Positions 1-10,403 are shown, counted from the stretch's first letter. The stretch: 64,000 nucleotides of DNA from Azorinus chamasolen (GCA_963576725.1 OY755240.1:16346440-16410439), one strand, 5' to 3'. Translations and numbers: made by a program. Notes: generated by a model not told the origin, from the letters alone.

Positions 1-131
1 CTATTTTCTATATGCGTAATGCGGAGATATGCGGTGTTTCATGACGCCATGTTATGACGACAGAGAGAAAATATCAAAGGACTTAAAGTATTGTTTGTTT
101 TTTACCATCTGAATCTATGGTTTCATTAGAA

Positions 132-303
132 TAGGGATAACCGTTGTGTATTTGAAGATTTGCAGCAATATATCGGTTGTTTATATGTCGCAAATAATCG
201 TTTTACATGCTCCGCTAACGCGTCGCATGTAAAACTAAATTTGCGACATATAAACCACCGACATACTGCTGCAAATCTTCAAATACGCAACGGTTATCCC
301 CTA
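132..303. repeat. Foldback (long inverted repeat)
   Basis: Two arms of about 75 bp face each other. The left starts GGATAACCG near 135 and the right ends CGGTTATCC near 299. Matching internal blocks include TATATGTCGCAAAT against ATTTGCGACATATA. A ~16-nt loop lies at 210-225. The core matches no other family here. The open frame across it is a by-product of the palindrome. Confidence 0.85.
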
Positions 304-359
304 AATAATACCATGGATATTAATTACATGAATGGCACACGATAACATGAATGTATTAT

Positions 360-705
360 CAGGGAAGACACTGTAGAATTAGATCTACATGTATATTATT
401 CCATAAACAAACAGGATACATTGTGACCAAACCTCTCCTTTCAGGAGTCGTCTAATCTGGGTCTACAGTAAAACCCCTCTAAACCGAACGGTCAATTTAA
501 AATAAATAACGGTCTTGGAGACAGATGGCAGCTTAATGCAGCGTGAAAGCTATTCAGAAAGCTCCTAGGAGCTTTTTGTAGACTTTCATCCTGCATTAAG
601 CAACAGCCTGCCTAAAAGTATCTAAATTCTTCTCTACTAAAATTCCAGTTTTTAGGGCCTTTATTGTAATTTCAAAATGACGTTGAAAGGTTACTCTATG
701 TGATC
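360..705 (+). mobile_element. A2 MITE, degraded, split by a C2 insert
   Basis: The left piece carries the A2 interior (CTGTAGAATTAGATCTACA) and a worn core up to GGGTCTA at 465. The right piece from about 669 resumes as a worn TTTGCAAATG..GTT..AAAGG tail. The C2 insert lies at the TA of the core's GTCTACTCTG. Confidence 0.6.
464..668. mobile_element. C2 MITE (CAGT/TA type)
   Basis: Opens TACAGTAAAACCCCTCTAAA and closes with a worn TTATTGTA. The palindrome GCTTAATGCAG...CTGCATTAAGC has AAAGCTCCTAGGAGCTTT at its centre. The right interior (TATCTAAATTCTTCTCTACT) is diagnostic of C2. Confidence 0.85.
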
Positions 706-906
706 AATGATTAATACATGAATAAATGACAAAGATACTTTGATAATCGGTAATGATACAATGACAAGGCTATTTACGTGTTTCACAGCTTTAATATCCA
801 TTTTGTATCTATTTAAAATGGATATATCTTCAGGAGGCTTAATACAAGGTCAATTCCAGTAAACTCCTTCTAGGGCTAACACTTTAAGAATAATCATTAT
901 ATGTAT

Positions 907-1019
907 TTAACTCATTCCCTCCTAATTTTAGACCCATCCTCTTTGAATATAATTTACCGAAAAGGAGCATTAACTACAGAAAAGGATAGTTTTGGTATTT
1001 TTGAAACTTGAAACTTAAT
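907..1019 (-). mobile_element. E MITE, one half only
   Basis: TTAACTCATTCCCTCC is followed by the E flank (CTTTGAATA, CCGAAAAGGAGCATTAACTA, GAAAAGGA). It stops before the hairpin. Confidence 0.7.
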
Positions 1020-1251
1020 CACTTGGTTAAACGCCTATTTTTGCAAATAATGCATTCAATGGCGTTGTACATTGACATAAATAAAATCAGAGACAAATAA
1101 AAATCGATAGAGGATATACAATACACGAATATACATTTAAGAAAGCATAACAACTAAAATCCATAAAACGATGGTTAAAAAACTGTTATAATATACTAAA
1201 ACCCAGACTTTATATAAAGTACTTTATGTATCTAAAACACACGGACGGTTT

Positions 1252-2407
1252 CTACGAAATATTAAAAAGTGAATCAAAGTGTCTGAAATAATGCGTTTTT
1301 AACTTTCTTTTAAAAGATTCAACATTTTCTGCTCTTTTAATCTCGCTAGGAAGCCCGTTCCAAAGTCTGGGACCTACTGTCCCAAAACTTCTATCACTAA
1401 AGGTCTTTCTCTTGTTGAAGGGCACAGCATACATCTCTTGGGCTTTGTCTGCCGATCTCAGACAGCGTGTTGGTGCTGGCTTTACGAGAAGTTCTGTCAG
1501 ATAAACGGGAGCGTGGTTGAGAGAGCAATTGTACATGTATGTCAATATCTTAAAAGTGATCCTAGCTTTGATAGGTAACCAATGTAAGTCTTTAAGAGAT
1601 TGTTTGGAGCTGTCTGACCATTTCTTATTCAAAACGAGTTTAGCGCACATATTTTGGATTCGCTGTAGTTTATCTATATCACACTGTGCAATTCCGTATA
1701 GGATGACATTACAATAATCTAAATGAGAGATCACTAGTGAGAGAACTAAAATTTCGGCAGATTCTTTTGTCAAGTATTTCCTAATACATTTTATTCCATA
1801 GTAGTTCAACAAGGCAACGCGACACTTTCTTTTCACGTGTTCTTTGAAGGTTAATGATTCATCGAGAAAAGCACCTAGGTATCTAATACACGTTTCTGAT
1901 TCAACAACATCTCCTGCGATATCAATTGAATGTGTAGTACATTTGTTTAGCTGTTGCTTACTTCCAAAAATGATGAATTCAGTTTTTGCTGTGTTCATTT
2001 TAAGTTTGTTTTCGTTCATCCAGTTATTGATCGTTATGGCACATTCTTCAGGGTTTTGAACAGCTTGTCTTTCACTATTGGGGGTAGGTTTAAAGCGTTT
2101 ACTTGCAATATGGTCATCAGCGAAACCGTATACTGAGATAGATGGATGAATAACATCGAACACGGTTCCTGCGTATGCAAGGTAGAGCTAAGGGCCAAGG
2201 CAACTGCCCTGTGGAACACTGCACTCCAACAAACGAGGTTGTGATTGTGAAGAATTTACATTCACGCGACAGCTTCTTTATTGTGTAGTTTTGAAACCAT
2301 TGCTCCTTATAAGCCCTTGATTGAGACAAAACTATACCAATGTACCTTACACTCCAGTACTTTCGTGTCCTGACTTGATCATTATTGTATAGTAGAGTCT
2401 CGCTCAT
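1252..2407 (-). pseudogene. CR1-like non-LTR retrotransposon reverse transcriptase, 5'-truncated and broken
   Basis: The longest open part (2163 down to 1252, 303 residues) is the C-terminal half of a reverse transcriptase. The catalytic box reads FADDH at residues 14-18. LKMNTAKTEF follows at 54-63, then the conserved LHWLPIKARITFKI stretch and a terminal WNGLPSEIKR block near 268, a layout typical of CR1/Jockey-clade elements. Upstream on the same strand the frame continues through SVPQGSCLGP (the usual VPQGS motif) but meets an in-frame TAG at 2188-2190. The preceding WFQNYT block lies in another frame, so there is also a frameshift near 2262-2285. No endonuclease or ORF1 is visible, and homology seems to stop near 2407, as expected of 5' truncation. 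It cannot encode an active enzyme. The exact clade is inference from motifs. Confidence 0.88.
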
Positions 2408-2649
2408 GTGATCACCTCCTTTATTAACATAGGCTACTGTAAGTGTTTAATGTAGGGGAAAAGTGATACAGTAAGAATCCGATGGAGAATTATATGTCAC
2501 GTTCGTCCTGCATTATAATACCAACTGCTTTATACATTCAGAATTAGACTTCATTTTGAGTGGTCCTTTTCTTAGACAATTGAATGATCATAACCTGAGA
2601 ATGCAAGCACTAAAACTCACATCCTCAGCGGAAAATTTATAATGGTATA

Positions 2650-2770
2650 TTACATGTAACAAGAGAAGTGATGGCAGACAGTGTGGAATCAGATATACAT
2701 GTATATAATTCCATAAACAAACAGTGCCGACACTGATCAAACGGCTAGAGCAGCAGTTGTCTGACCTGGC
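2650..2770 (+). mobile_element. A2 MITE, degraded fragment
   Basis: TGGAATCAGATATACATG, ATTCCATAAACAAACAG and CTGATCAAACGGCT match the A2 interior and left core arm. The right arm is worn to GTCTGACCTGGCTCTGTTT. Confidence 0.6.
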
Positions 2771-3480
2771 TCTGTTTTGAATAGCATAAAATGCCTTTCT
2801 ATAAGGTTAAGGCTTGGCAACATTTCGAAAACTTTGCAATAGACTGATATAGTAGCCAATCGTGTAGATCCTGGTTCAATGGCTACGTCATGGCTATTTT
2901 CCTACGTTTTACTGCCCGAATACATAGTGTAATTAGGGTAATATTTATCAGGTTCATGGCCAGAGTTATGTGTCCTTGACTTCTAAGAAAATGTCTAGTT
3001 AAGCTGTAAGGTCTCGATTGAGTTTGAAATTGGTTCGCAATTTGTCAATATAACTATAGAATGTCGTGTCCTTGGTATTTCAAACATGTCTTCTTTCGTC
3101 TTGTTTTAGCTTCTATATTTCTTCAGTCTTCTTATATTCCAATATAATTTGCATGCCTAAATGTTTGGTCAAATTAACATACATTCTAAGTATGATCATT
3201 ACTACGTGCCGATTATTTTCAATTATGCCATATTTCACAATATTCACTTCCACTTTCTTTATGTTTCACTCATCCTTATCACACATTGAGAAAGAATGGT
3301 TTTGATTATTTTTGAACATTAGTCAAATCGGTCAATTATAATATCAATTGCTCTAAAATTGCAAATGAAGATTGTTTATTTAACTGTTTACCTCATGTAT
3401 AATTATGCAACAATATATCGCAACAATCCATCATTTCGTGAATATAATGTCACCTAAACAATGGAACTTATTGTTATTGT
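2771..3480. other. Unassigned A+T-rich DNA
   Basis: No coding signature, RNA gene or repeat family was recognised. The only sizeable open frame (3066-3305) is low-complexity and Phe/Ser-rich. Confidence 0.5.
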
Positions 3481-3493
3481 TTAAAAACATTTT

Positions 3494-3532
3494 TATATAG
3501 CCCCATTAGCAAACAGAGCAGACCCTGATACT
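3494..3532 (+). mobile_element. A1 fragment
   Basis: Only CCATTAGCAAACAGAG and CAGACCCTGATA, the left side of an A1 hairpin core, survive. Confidence 0.5.
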
Positions 3533-3658
3533 GCACATTTTCTTATAATTATATTACAAACTCTCTACTGATTACCATGGAAAACAAGTGAAAGACATAA
3601 AATTATTAATTTTTCATAATGAATGCCATGTATTACTGTTATCCGGCAAAGGTTTCTA

Positions 3659-3866
3659 TACAGTAAAACCTCTCTATAACGGCCACTAACTTACATCAAG
3701 TATTTTGTATTAAAGACAGATGGCTGCTTAAAGCAAGGTGAAGGTAAAACAGAACTTTTTTATAGGAGCGTTCTGTTTTACATTCACCTTGCTTTAAGCA
3801 GTCACCTGCCCTATATACCAACTAATTAACACAATTTAGAGGCCGTTATAGAGAGGTTTTATTGTA
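3659..3866. mobile_element. C-family MITE with divergent but self-complementary arms
   Basis: Ends are TACAGTAAAACCTCTCTATA and AGAGAGGTTTTATTGTA, with CTATAACGGCCAC and GGCCGTTATAG just inside. The core differs from other C copies (AAGGTGAAGGTAAAACAGAA on the left) but the right side answers it with TTCTGTTTTACATTCACCTT. The central AGCTCC motif is lost. Confidence 0.85.
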
Positions 3867-4477
3867 TTTATGATTATTATATCTCACTCATTTTTTTCTT
3901 GTAAAGTTCTAACTCTATGTCTACAGCTATGTGTCCTACATGTTTGTTTCAAATGTAATACTTTGTCATGTTTTTAATATATCGCCTATATTTCTCCAAA
4001 AATCGCTTTATGTGTTTGATCAGATAGGTATTGGGACACTTACGTATCAGTAAATCATTTTCTAAGCTGAATTATTTCTCGAAAACTTTGGTGAAGCCAA
4101 TTTGAGCTAAGTCTCATTTGAGACAAATTCTCAAGAGTTCTTCTCAATATTCAGAAGATAAGTGACAGCGGGGCCAAATCAACTTTGATATCATCCGTAA
4201 TAGCATGGCTGATGAAACTCGGGTGAGCGGTACACGACCGTCATGGCCCTCTTGATTATGTTTTTTCTGATGCCGATCATAAACCAGAATGCAGGAAACA
4301 GGAAATATCATTTAATGTCAAAACGTGGTATTTGTAGATTTCAATAATCTGTTTCTATGGAAATGAGGCAAATCGCTAAACGGTTCTGTTATAATATAGT
4401 ATTAAACAGATACTTTGAGCAAACCAAGGCGGAGTAACATCTGGCTAAACATCTGGGTGAACGATTTATATATTTAT
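3867..4477. other. Unassigned DNA
   Basis: Nothing recognisable as a gene. Some phrases (AATGAGGCAAATCGC, GAACGATTTATA) have no partner elsewhere that I can see. Confidence 0.4.
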
Positions 4478-4716
4478 TTAACCATTTCCCTGTTTTATGT
4501 TTAATTCAAATTTCAATACCTACTGAATATTCATGAACAAAAAAGTGATAATTAATGCAAGATAGAAGGTGGAATAGTGTATCTATTTTAGAAAGTGAAG
4601 AAACGTATTTCAAATTCCCTTAGCAAACAGAGCAGACCCTGGTCAGACGGCTCCTATAAGAGATCTACTCTGTTTCCAGATGCGAGGACACGCGTTTATA
4701 TGAAGGAAAGGGTTAA
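4478..4716 (+). mobile_element. A1 MITE (TTAA type), complete
   Basis: TTAA at both ends. The left shell has CCTGTTTTATG, CAATACCTACTGAATATTCA and GAAGGTGGAA. The right shell has CACGCGTTTATATGAAGG. The core's right arm is partly deleted (GGCTCCTATAAGAGATCTAC). It shares its right TTAA with the next element. Confidence 0.88.
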
Positions 4717-4941
4717 CCCATTCCCTCCTACTGACGCCTCTTGACGCATCTGTAAAAGTCACTCTTTGACCCCATTATGGTAAATAGAGCATTTGCTCCA
4801 TAGGATAAAATGCTCTATTTATCACAATCGTTTCAAAACTACGCAATTCTAAAATTTACCTTTTCTTACTAGAAATGCTCCTTTTCGGCAGATTTATTTA
4901 AAGAGGTTGGGTCTACAAATAGTCTAGGATGAATGGGTTAA
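4713..4941 (+). mobile_element. E MITE, complete, abutting A1
   Basis: Starts in the TTAA at 4713-4716 that ends A1 and stops at TTAA 4938-4941. Contains AAATAGAGCATTTGCTCC, AATGCTCTATTTATCACAAT and the flank CTCCTTTTCGGCAGATTTAT. The centre has a small deletion (CTCCATAGGATAAAA). Confidence 0.88.
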
Positions 4942-5150
4942 CTTAAGCGGATAGCTTAGCTTTTATCCGGACAGCGCTATCTGACCGACACTGGCAAACA
5001 GTCTGGATCCAGATGAGACGCCGCTTTACTCGGCGTCTTATTAAGATCTAAGCTGTTTGACACTCGATCAATAGTTTCTCAAAAGCTTGGTCAAATCGGA
5101 AGTAGTTAAAATTGCACAAGGTCCAAATTTGAGCAGACCTTACTTTTTCA
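4938..5150 (-). mobile_element. B1 MITE abutting E
   Basis: Third member of a chain sharing TTAA sites. The core reads GGATCCAGATGAGACGCC then CTCGGCGTCTTATTAAGATC, followed by the B1 flank (TGACACTCGATCAATAG, AAAGCTTGGTCAAATCGGAA). The far TTAA end is worn. Confidence 0.75.
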
Positions 5151-5152
5151 CA

Positions 5153-5364
5153 TCGATTCGCTGTCAAATTTTGTCGTCTGCAAACTTTGACGTCTGCTAC
5201 TTTTTTCTTTTTATTTTTTTCATTTTTAATTGAAAAATCAGTTACAGTACCAAACAGTTTGGCTCCTGATGAGACGCCGAGTTACTCTGCGTCTCATCTG
5301 GATCCAAACTGTTTGCATAGGTTATCAAAGATGCGACATTGTCAGCGAAAGAATTTAGAGTTAA
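5153..5364. mobile_element. B2 MITE
   Basis: The shell differs from B1: TTCGCTGTCAAATTTTGTCG on the left and GACATTGTCAGCGAAAGA on the right form terminal inverted repeats. Core GATGAGACGCCGAGTTACTC is intact, with one mismatch in its partner. Both arms read through as peptide-like frames, which are not genes. Confidence 0.8.
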
Positions 5365-5408
5365 CTTCATAAAAGCATACAAGAGACTTAATCTAAATTG
5401 TTGAAAAC

Positions 5409-5590
5409 GTAACCCTTTATTCCATGAATATTCATGTAAGAAATAATGAACATTGACTATAAATATTATTGTTTTTAAAATGGCACATGAACACAGAAAC
5501 ATTTGATAATGGTAGAAACTGTAGAATCATATTTATAACATTTCATAGGCAAATAGAGCAGACCCTGATCAGACGGCTCCTACGGGAACA
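5409..5590 (+). mobile_element. A2 MITE, right end missing
   Basis: Starts GTAACCCTTTATTCCATGAA and runs through the A2 interior to AGACGGCTCCTACGGG. The right arm and end are replaced by unrelated sequence leading to the SINE. Confidence 0.75.
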
Positions 5591-5662
5591 CCTCGCGGAT
5601 TTCTACCTAAATCACATCAGAAACAATACGGAGGCCGCTATTTTGACGGACTACTTTCGACA

Positions 5663-5935
5663 TTGTTTATTTGTTTGTTTGTGTTGATTAACGTCCGATT
5701 CTGTCAACTACTGGCTAATTCGACGCCCAAGAGTGAGGGGAGCAGATACAGAGACTACCCTACTCTTGTTATCGACAGAGGGTCTCTGGTTCTTTCAGAT
5801 CCCCAGTGGAAAGCACTGGTACATCGGACTTCGGTTTATAAAGTATCATCAGAAGAATTTGGTCCAGCGTGGGATCGAACCCGGTATCGCTGGTATTGTG
5901 GTCGAGTGCGTTAACCACTAGATCACGTCCGCCAA
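5663..5935 (-). mobile_element. tRNA-derived SINE
   Basis: Read on minus, the head at about 5935-5870 resembles a tRNA: A box TGATCTAGTGG and a perfect B box GGTTCGATCCC. A ~200-bp body follows, then a tail ending GACGTTAATC and an A/C-rich run (ACAAACAAACAAATAAAC) at 5663-5690, like many mollusc SINE tails. Pol III transcription is inferred from the boxes. The open frames across it are incidental. Confidence 0.82.
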
Positions 5936-6165
5936 TCGGCATAGCGTCGCATAATCAGGAATATTGATTTAAATATAATTTTGAGAAACAAGTCAACCAA
6001 TTTGGAACAAAATGTTATTGAAATATCAGACAGTGTCTCAGCTTTGTTGCTGTCATACCGGATAAGTTATTAATGAGAGACATTCAGTCCATACACAAGC
6101 ATAACAGATAATATCATATCGGACATCGGCGGGACAAGTGACTGTATCGGCCTGTATTAATGCTT

Positions 6166-6247
6166 CACCTGTTGAATATTCATGTAAGAAATAATGGCAT
6201 CATGAATATTTATTAGTTTAATTTGTATAAATGCATATGAACATAGT
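6166..6247 (+). mobile_element. A2 MITE, left part
   Basis: GAATATTCATGTAAGAAATA and CATATGAACATAG are A2 interior. The match ends abruptly at the next fragment. Confidence 0.65.
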
Positions 6248-6248
6248 A

Positions 6249-6340
6249 TTCTCCTTCCTGTTGACGCCTTTTTGCGCCTCTTTAAAATTTATTTTTACAA
6301 CCATTGCGATAAATAGAGCAGTTGCTCCAAGGCAGGGCCT
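6249..6340 (+). mobile_element. E MITE, left part, joined to A2
   Basis: TCCTGTTGACGCCTTTTTGC, AACCATTGCGATAAATAGAG and CAGTTGCTCC are the left half of E, cut at the hairpin centre. Confidence 0.65.
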
Positions 6341-7099
6341 GTTTTTGTAAAAGTACATGTATGAGTCATACAGGAAACACCGCATACAAAACACACAACC
6401 GCCCAAACAGCACCACAACGACAAGCAGCAAATGTACACGAATATAAAAGACACAAAGAGACATAACAAACGGACATAACAAACAAACAATAGGGGAAAG
6501 ATGAAAGTACCGCCTTGGAACGGTCAGTGACAAATGTCACTGGGGGTGGGGTTGGGGGTTAAACCGGTTTTTGGGCGCTCAACCTCACACATATTCCATC
6601 CCCACCCTAAAAGACAAACAGCGTAAATAAACGTATCCCCTCTCCGACTAACCTACAACAACTGTGATGGCAAATACAGTGGTAAACTGAATGTAAAACG
6701 AAAACATATTTAAGTAAAGTAACTGTATCCACCTATCGCTAGTGAAGGTGACGTATTGTCGAATTTTGCCGAAATCTTTTGTCCAAACATATAGTATCCG
6801 CGTTTGAAAAGGTTGCAAGATAACTGTGGATGAATGAGTGTAAACATACAAATTGTGCATGCGGCGGACCACGGACATTGGCCAATCCTAAAAGCTAACC
6901 TTGTATTGCGTGTTCGGCTGGCCGAGCTACTGAAAAAAGGTGTGGTATTGTTCAGCTATTATCAGTGAGCATCCATTTGAATTTCAAACTTAGTATAATA
7001 TAGTATAATAGTAGTATAATTTAGTAGTATAATAGTCGAGGTAATCTTCCTTATCTTCATCAGTCATCAATTCATTCAACATGGGCGCTAAATGACCTG
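6341..7099. other. Unassigned DNA, partly A/C-rich
   Basis: Contains an A/C-rich stretch (6370-6490), a small palindrome CAGTGACA..TGTCACTG at 6524-6541 and a G-rich run at 6540-6560. It looks like part of a dispersed repeat, but I cannot name it. Confidence 0.4.
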
Positions 7100-7503
7100 T
7101 TAACCCTTTACCTCATGAATATTCATATTCATTTGAAATACATGTAATCACATCATATTTGTTTATTATCTGAATCTTATTAACCCATTACCTCATAGGC
7201 TATTTTTAGATTACAATCTCTTTGAAAAAAATCTACCGAAAAGGAGCATTAACTAGAGAAAAGGAAAACTTTAGAATTTTGTAGTCTGAAATCATTGTGA
7301 TAAATAGAGCATTTGCTCCTATAGGAGCAAATGTTCTATTTATCACAATGGTTTCACAAAGTGACTTTTATAGAGTCGTCAAAATTCGTCAATATGAGGG
7401 AATGGTGTTGGTATATGGACACAGCAGGTTTGTTGTTCATGCCAGGTACTATACTACACATAATTATCTATATAATTCCAGAAGCAAACCCAGCAGACCT
7501 TCA
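7100..7503 (+). mobile_element. A2 MITE interrupted by E
   Basis: Left piece from TTAACCCTTTACCTCATGAA at 7100. The right piece after the E insert resumes at about 7410 with ATGGACACAGCAGG, ATTCCAGAAGCAAACCCAGC and AGACC. The right arm of the core is missing. Confidence 0.75.
7180..7409 (-). mobile_element. E MITE nested in A2
   Basis: Left TTAA at 7180-7183, then CCGAAAAGGAGCATTAACTA and the hairpin AGAGCATTTGCTCCTATAGG. It ends GAGGGAATGGT, where the expected TTAA has mutated. Confidence 0.88.
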
Positions 7504-7837
7504 TAACAGACTCATTCACTGCTTCACTGATTCAGTAACACTCAATGACTCAGTCATTTTGTCTTTTACCCCAATAAGCATTGTTCGTTCATTTGTTAAA
7601 AATGTAGACTTACTTTGTGTCTATCACCTTTCCCTAAAGTACATCATTATACTGCCAAAAATTGAAATAGGGTCCAATTGGATACATACAAACAATGTAT
7701 TTCACTGCACACCAAATGTCTGATCGCATTCCAAATGAGGGATGCTGTTTTGTTTTTCAACCTAATCTGTTTCGGTAGATTTGAAACACAGCTTCCGCTT
7801 GCAAGGTCTGCATGTCTATTTCACGAATGACTGTGTT

Positions 7838-7945
7838 CAACCTTTCCCTCATATAAACTCTATTTCCCTCATATAAACAGAGTAGACCCAGATCAGATGG
7901 CTACTGCGAGAGCCGTCTAATTAGGGTCAGTATCGTTTGCATATG
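7838..7945 (-). mobile_element. A1 MITE, truncated
   Basis: CTTTCCCTCATATAAACTCT occurs with the phrase CCCTCATATAAAC repeated at once, followed by CAGAGTAGACCCAGATCAGA and a worn right arm. The A1 far half is absent. Confidence 0.65.
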
Positions 7946-8242
7946 GACTTGTATTGATCTGATCCTACATATTTTGTTGTCGCAAAACATTTCCTTGAAC
8001 AATTTACACCATAACAGTTAAGTAAATGGATATTCCGGAAGTGACGTATTCACCATAATTGTGCAAGGAAAATGTTAAGGGGTATAACAATTTTTGATAT
8101 CTCTGTGAATGAAAGAATATAAAGTATTCTTCCTTTTCTCAAGAAAACATTACTTCCTCTTTGGCTTGGATAATGAAAATCTCCGAGCCTTTGTAAGCAT
8201 TCAAGAAACCCTAGATTCCAGATATGTGACCGAATTAACTTT

Positions 8243-8434
8243 TACAGCACGGTCAAACCTCTCTAAAATTGATGATACTTTTAGACAGGTTGTTGCTTAA
8301 TTCAGTGTGACAGTCATGCAGAAAGTTCCTAGAGGAGCTTTTTTCGTGACTTTCACCCTGCATTAAGCTGCCACCAGTCTCCAATACCGACGTTTATACT
8401 ACATTGAACGTCCGGTTTAGAGAGGTTTCACAGC
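8243..8434. mobile_element. C2 MITE
   Basis: TACAGCACGGTCAAACCTCT on the left and ACGTCCGGTTTAGAGAGG on the right. The palindrome has centre AGTTCCTAGAGGAGCTTT. It abuts the next C element. Confidence 0.78.
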
Positions 8435-8636
8435 AGAGTCTCGCTAAAGCGGTCACAGGATGTATAAACATAGGAGACCTTAAAAGCACGTGATGGCTTA
8501 ATGCAGGACTAAAACACACAGAAAGCTCCTTTATAAGCTTTCTGTGTCACTTTGTCCTGCATTAAGCTACCCTCTGTTTAGGAAATCCAGAAATAATACT
8601 TATTTTGAGTAGTTGTATTAGCGGGAAGTTACTGTA
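8431..8636. mobile_element. C-family MITE abutting the previous one
   Basis: Begins CAGCAGAGTCTCGCTAAAGC with no spacer and ends GCGGGAAGTTACTGTA. Arms carry ACACACAGAAAGC answered by GCTTTCTGTGTC, a pairing not seen in neighbouring copies. Confidence 0.78.
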
Positions 8637-8689
8637 CGTTTTTTTTATATAAAACCTTGGTGTAGAACAGGCCAAAATGATAATGTATG

Positions 8690-8939
8690 TACAGTAAAAC
8701 CCCTCTAATGCGACGCTTTATGAACAAACATGGCTGTAAATAAACTGGCATTCTAGTAGAGAAGAATTTAGATACATGTACTTTTAGGCAAGTGGCATCT
8801 TAATGCAGTGTGAATGTCATGCAGAAAGCTCCTATAGGAGCTTTCTACATAACTTTCAACCTGCATTAAGCTACAACCTGCATCTGCCAGTGGGAAATAT
8901 GCCCCTTTATGTTGGTCGCATTAGAGGGGTTTTACTGTA
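8690..8939. mobile_element. Chimeric C1/C2 MITE
   Basis: The ends are C1 (TACAGTAAAACCCCTCTAAT and ATTAGAGGGGTTTTACTGTA). The left interior changes to the C2 phrase CATTCTAGTAGAGAAGAATT and the right interior stays C1 (ATATGCCCCTTTATG). It is about 40 bp longer than a plain C1. Confidence 0.85.
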
Positions 8940-9205
8940 CTTACATACATTTCAAAGCTTACAATTACTGCAATGCATTATCATAAAATTCTTTCGACGC
9001 CAAATACCTAATTTGCGTCTACAACCCAATTTTGTTAAAACATTTCTATAAGATGGAGACATGTGATAAGTAAATGAAAATTCCAAGGAAATCAACCGCA
9101 CACATAGAACTAGAATTTGAGACAAACAGTGAAGTCCTTGATCGGACGCCGCCTTGAAAGGGTGTATTCTTGCGACACTCGCAGTGTGTGTGGGTTAAAA
9201 CTATG

Positions 9206-9413
9206 TACAGAAAAACTTCGATTATCCGAACACTAAAATACGTATTATTATCGATCTTTAAGACAGGTGGCAGCTTAATGCATGGTGAAAGTCATGCAGA
9301 AAGCTCATCTAGGAGCTTTCTGCATGACTTTCACCATGCATTAAGCAGCCACCTGCCTAAAAGGGTCTAAATTCTTCTATACCGAAAATTCGCATAATCG
9401 AGGTTTTACTGTA
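9206..9413. mobile_element. C4 MITE
   Basis: TACAGAAAAACTTCGATTAT and ATAATCGAGGTTTTACTGTA are terminal repeats of the kind seen in pogo/Jerky-type elements. The palindrome arms carry GCATGGTGAAAG answered by CTTTCACCATGC, where most copies have CAGGGTG. Confidence 0.9.
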
Positions 9414-9798
9414 TTTTGATTCTAATGACTGGTCTCTTCTACATCTGAAGCTATTTCCTATTATATAATCGCTTGCCAACTCTGGTCGAGAATCTCGCCA
9501 CGTTCAAACACATATGCAATGCTGCTGTTGGCAGTCAGTACTAACAGGTTTTGTGGTTTTCGTTTTTCACATCTCAGGTGAAAATACTAGGACAGATGTA
9601 TTTTTCTTTCTTTTTAAATTCTAAACTCAATTAAAACGCACACTTGCAAGATTCTTTCCACTCGCGCCCTGTCAGATCTGGTCTTTGTTGCATTTTAAAC
9701 ACCTGTTCCAGTTAGAACGGAAACAGAATATTTGTTGCGCACGTAAGAATCCACCTGGCTTCAAAACAGACCACATAATACTGGAATACCTTTTAATC
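9414..9798. other. Unassigned DNA
   Basis: No gene, RNA or repeat family recognised. Confidence 0.4.
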
Positions 9799-9842
9799 AT
9801 TCAACTCTTTCCCACATGAATAGTCATGTTAGACATAAGAAA

Positions 9843-10050
9843 TACAGTAAAGCTCCGATAATGCGACCCCTAAAAAAGGTATATTTCTAGGTGCTAGATG
9901 CAAATGGTAGCTTAATGCATGATAAAAGTAATACAGAAAGCTCCTAGAGGAGCTTTCTACATTACTTTTGTCCTGCATTAAGCAACCACCTGCTTATAAA
10001 GACACTCATGTTTATTCATTAAATGGACGCATTAGAGAGGTTCTACTGTA
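9843..10050. mobile_element. C1 MITE nested in A2
   Basis: TA then CAGTAAAGCTCCGATAATGC. It ends GAGAGGTTCTACTGTA. Centre AAAGCTCCTAGAGGAGCTTT. Confidence 0.88.
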
Positions 10051-10124
10051 TTTATTAGCTGAAATTTTACAAGGCATAATTTTGATTTTAGGTATTGGTA
10101 GAAACTGTCGAGTCAGATATAGTA

Positions 10125-10334
10125 TACAGTAAAACCCCTCTAATGCGACCACTTAATGAATAAACGTGGATGTCTTTATAAGCAGGTGGTTGCTTAATGC
10201 AGTACGAAAGTTATGCAGAAAGCTCCTATAGGAGTTTTCTGCATAACTTTCGTCCTGCATTAAGCTACCACCTGTCATTGTCACTGTGAATTATGCCCCC
10301 TTTTTGGTGTTCGCATTAGAGGGTTTTTACTGTA
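10125..10334. mobile_element. C1 MITE nested in the same A2
   Basis: TACAGTAAAACCCCTCTAAT to GGGTTTTTACTGTA. The arms pair TTATGCAG with CTGCATAA. Its orientation is opposite to the previous copy, judged from the AATTATGCCCC side. Confidence 0.9.
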
Positions 10335-10403
10335 CTGCCATACGTAAACGGAGAAGACACTGATCAGACAGCTCCTACAGGATGGCCTTTCATTTAATTT
10401 CTT

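Larger units (their letters stand above)
9799..10400 (+). mobile_element. A2 MITE carrying two C1 inserts
   Basis: Three A2 pieces remain: 9799-9842 (CCCACATGAATAGTCATG), 10051-10124 (TTTATTAGCTGAAATTTTAC, GGTAGAAACTGTCGAGTCAG) and 10335-10400 (CACTGATCAGACAGCTCC). Joined in order they follow the A2 layout. The right core arm is lost. Confidence 0.82.

Noticed and set aside
1081..1251. Defined 3' terminal repeat of the CR1-like element
   Set aside because: I could not see a clear short tandem 3' end or target duplication, so the 3' border was left at the stop codon.
3066..3305. 79-codon Phe/Ser-rich frame
   Set aside because: Low-complexity, A+T-driven composition, no motif and no neighbouring exon signals.
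5870..5935. A true tRNA gene on minus
   Set aside because: A and B boxes are good, but the fold is not tRNA-like throughout and a ~200-bp body with an A/C-rich tail follows, so it is a SINE head.
6341..6900. LTR or other named retroelement
   Set aside because: No primer-binding site, polypurine tract or coding motif could be identified; left unassigned.
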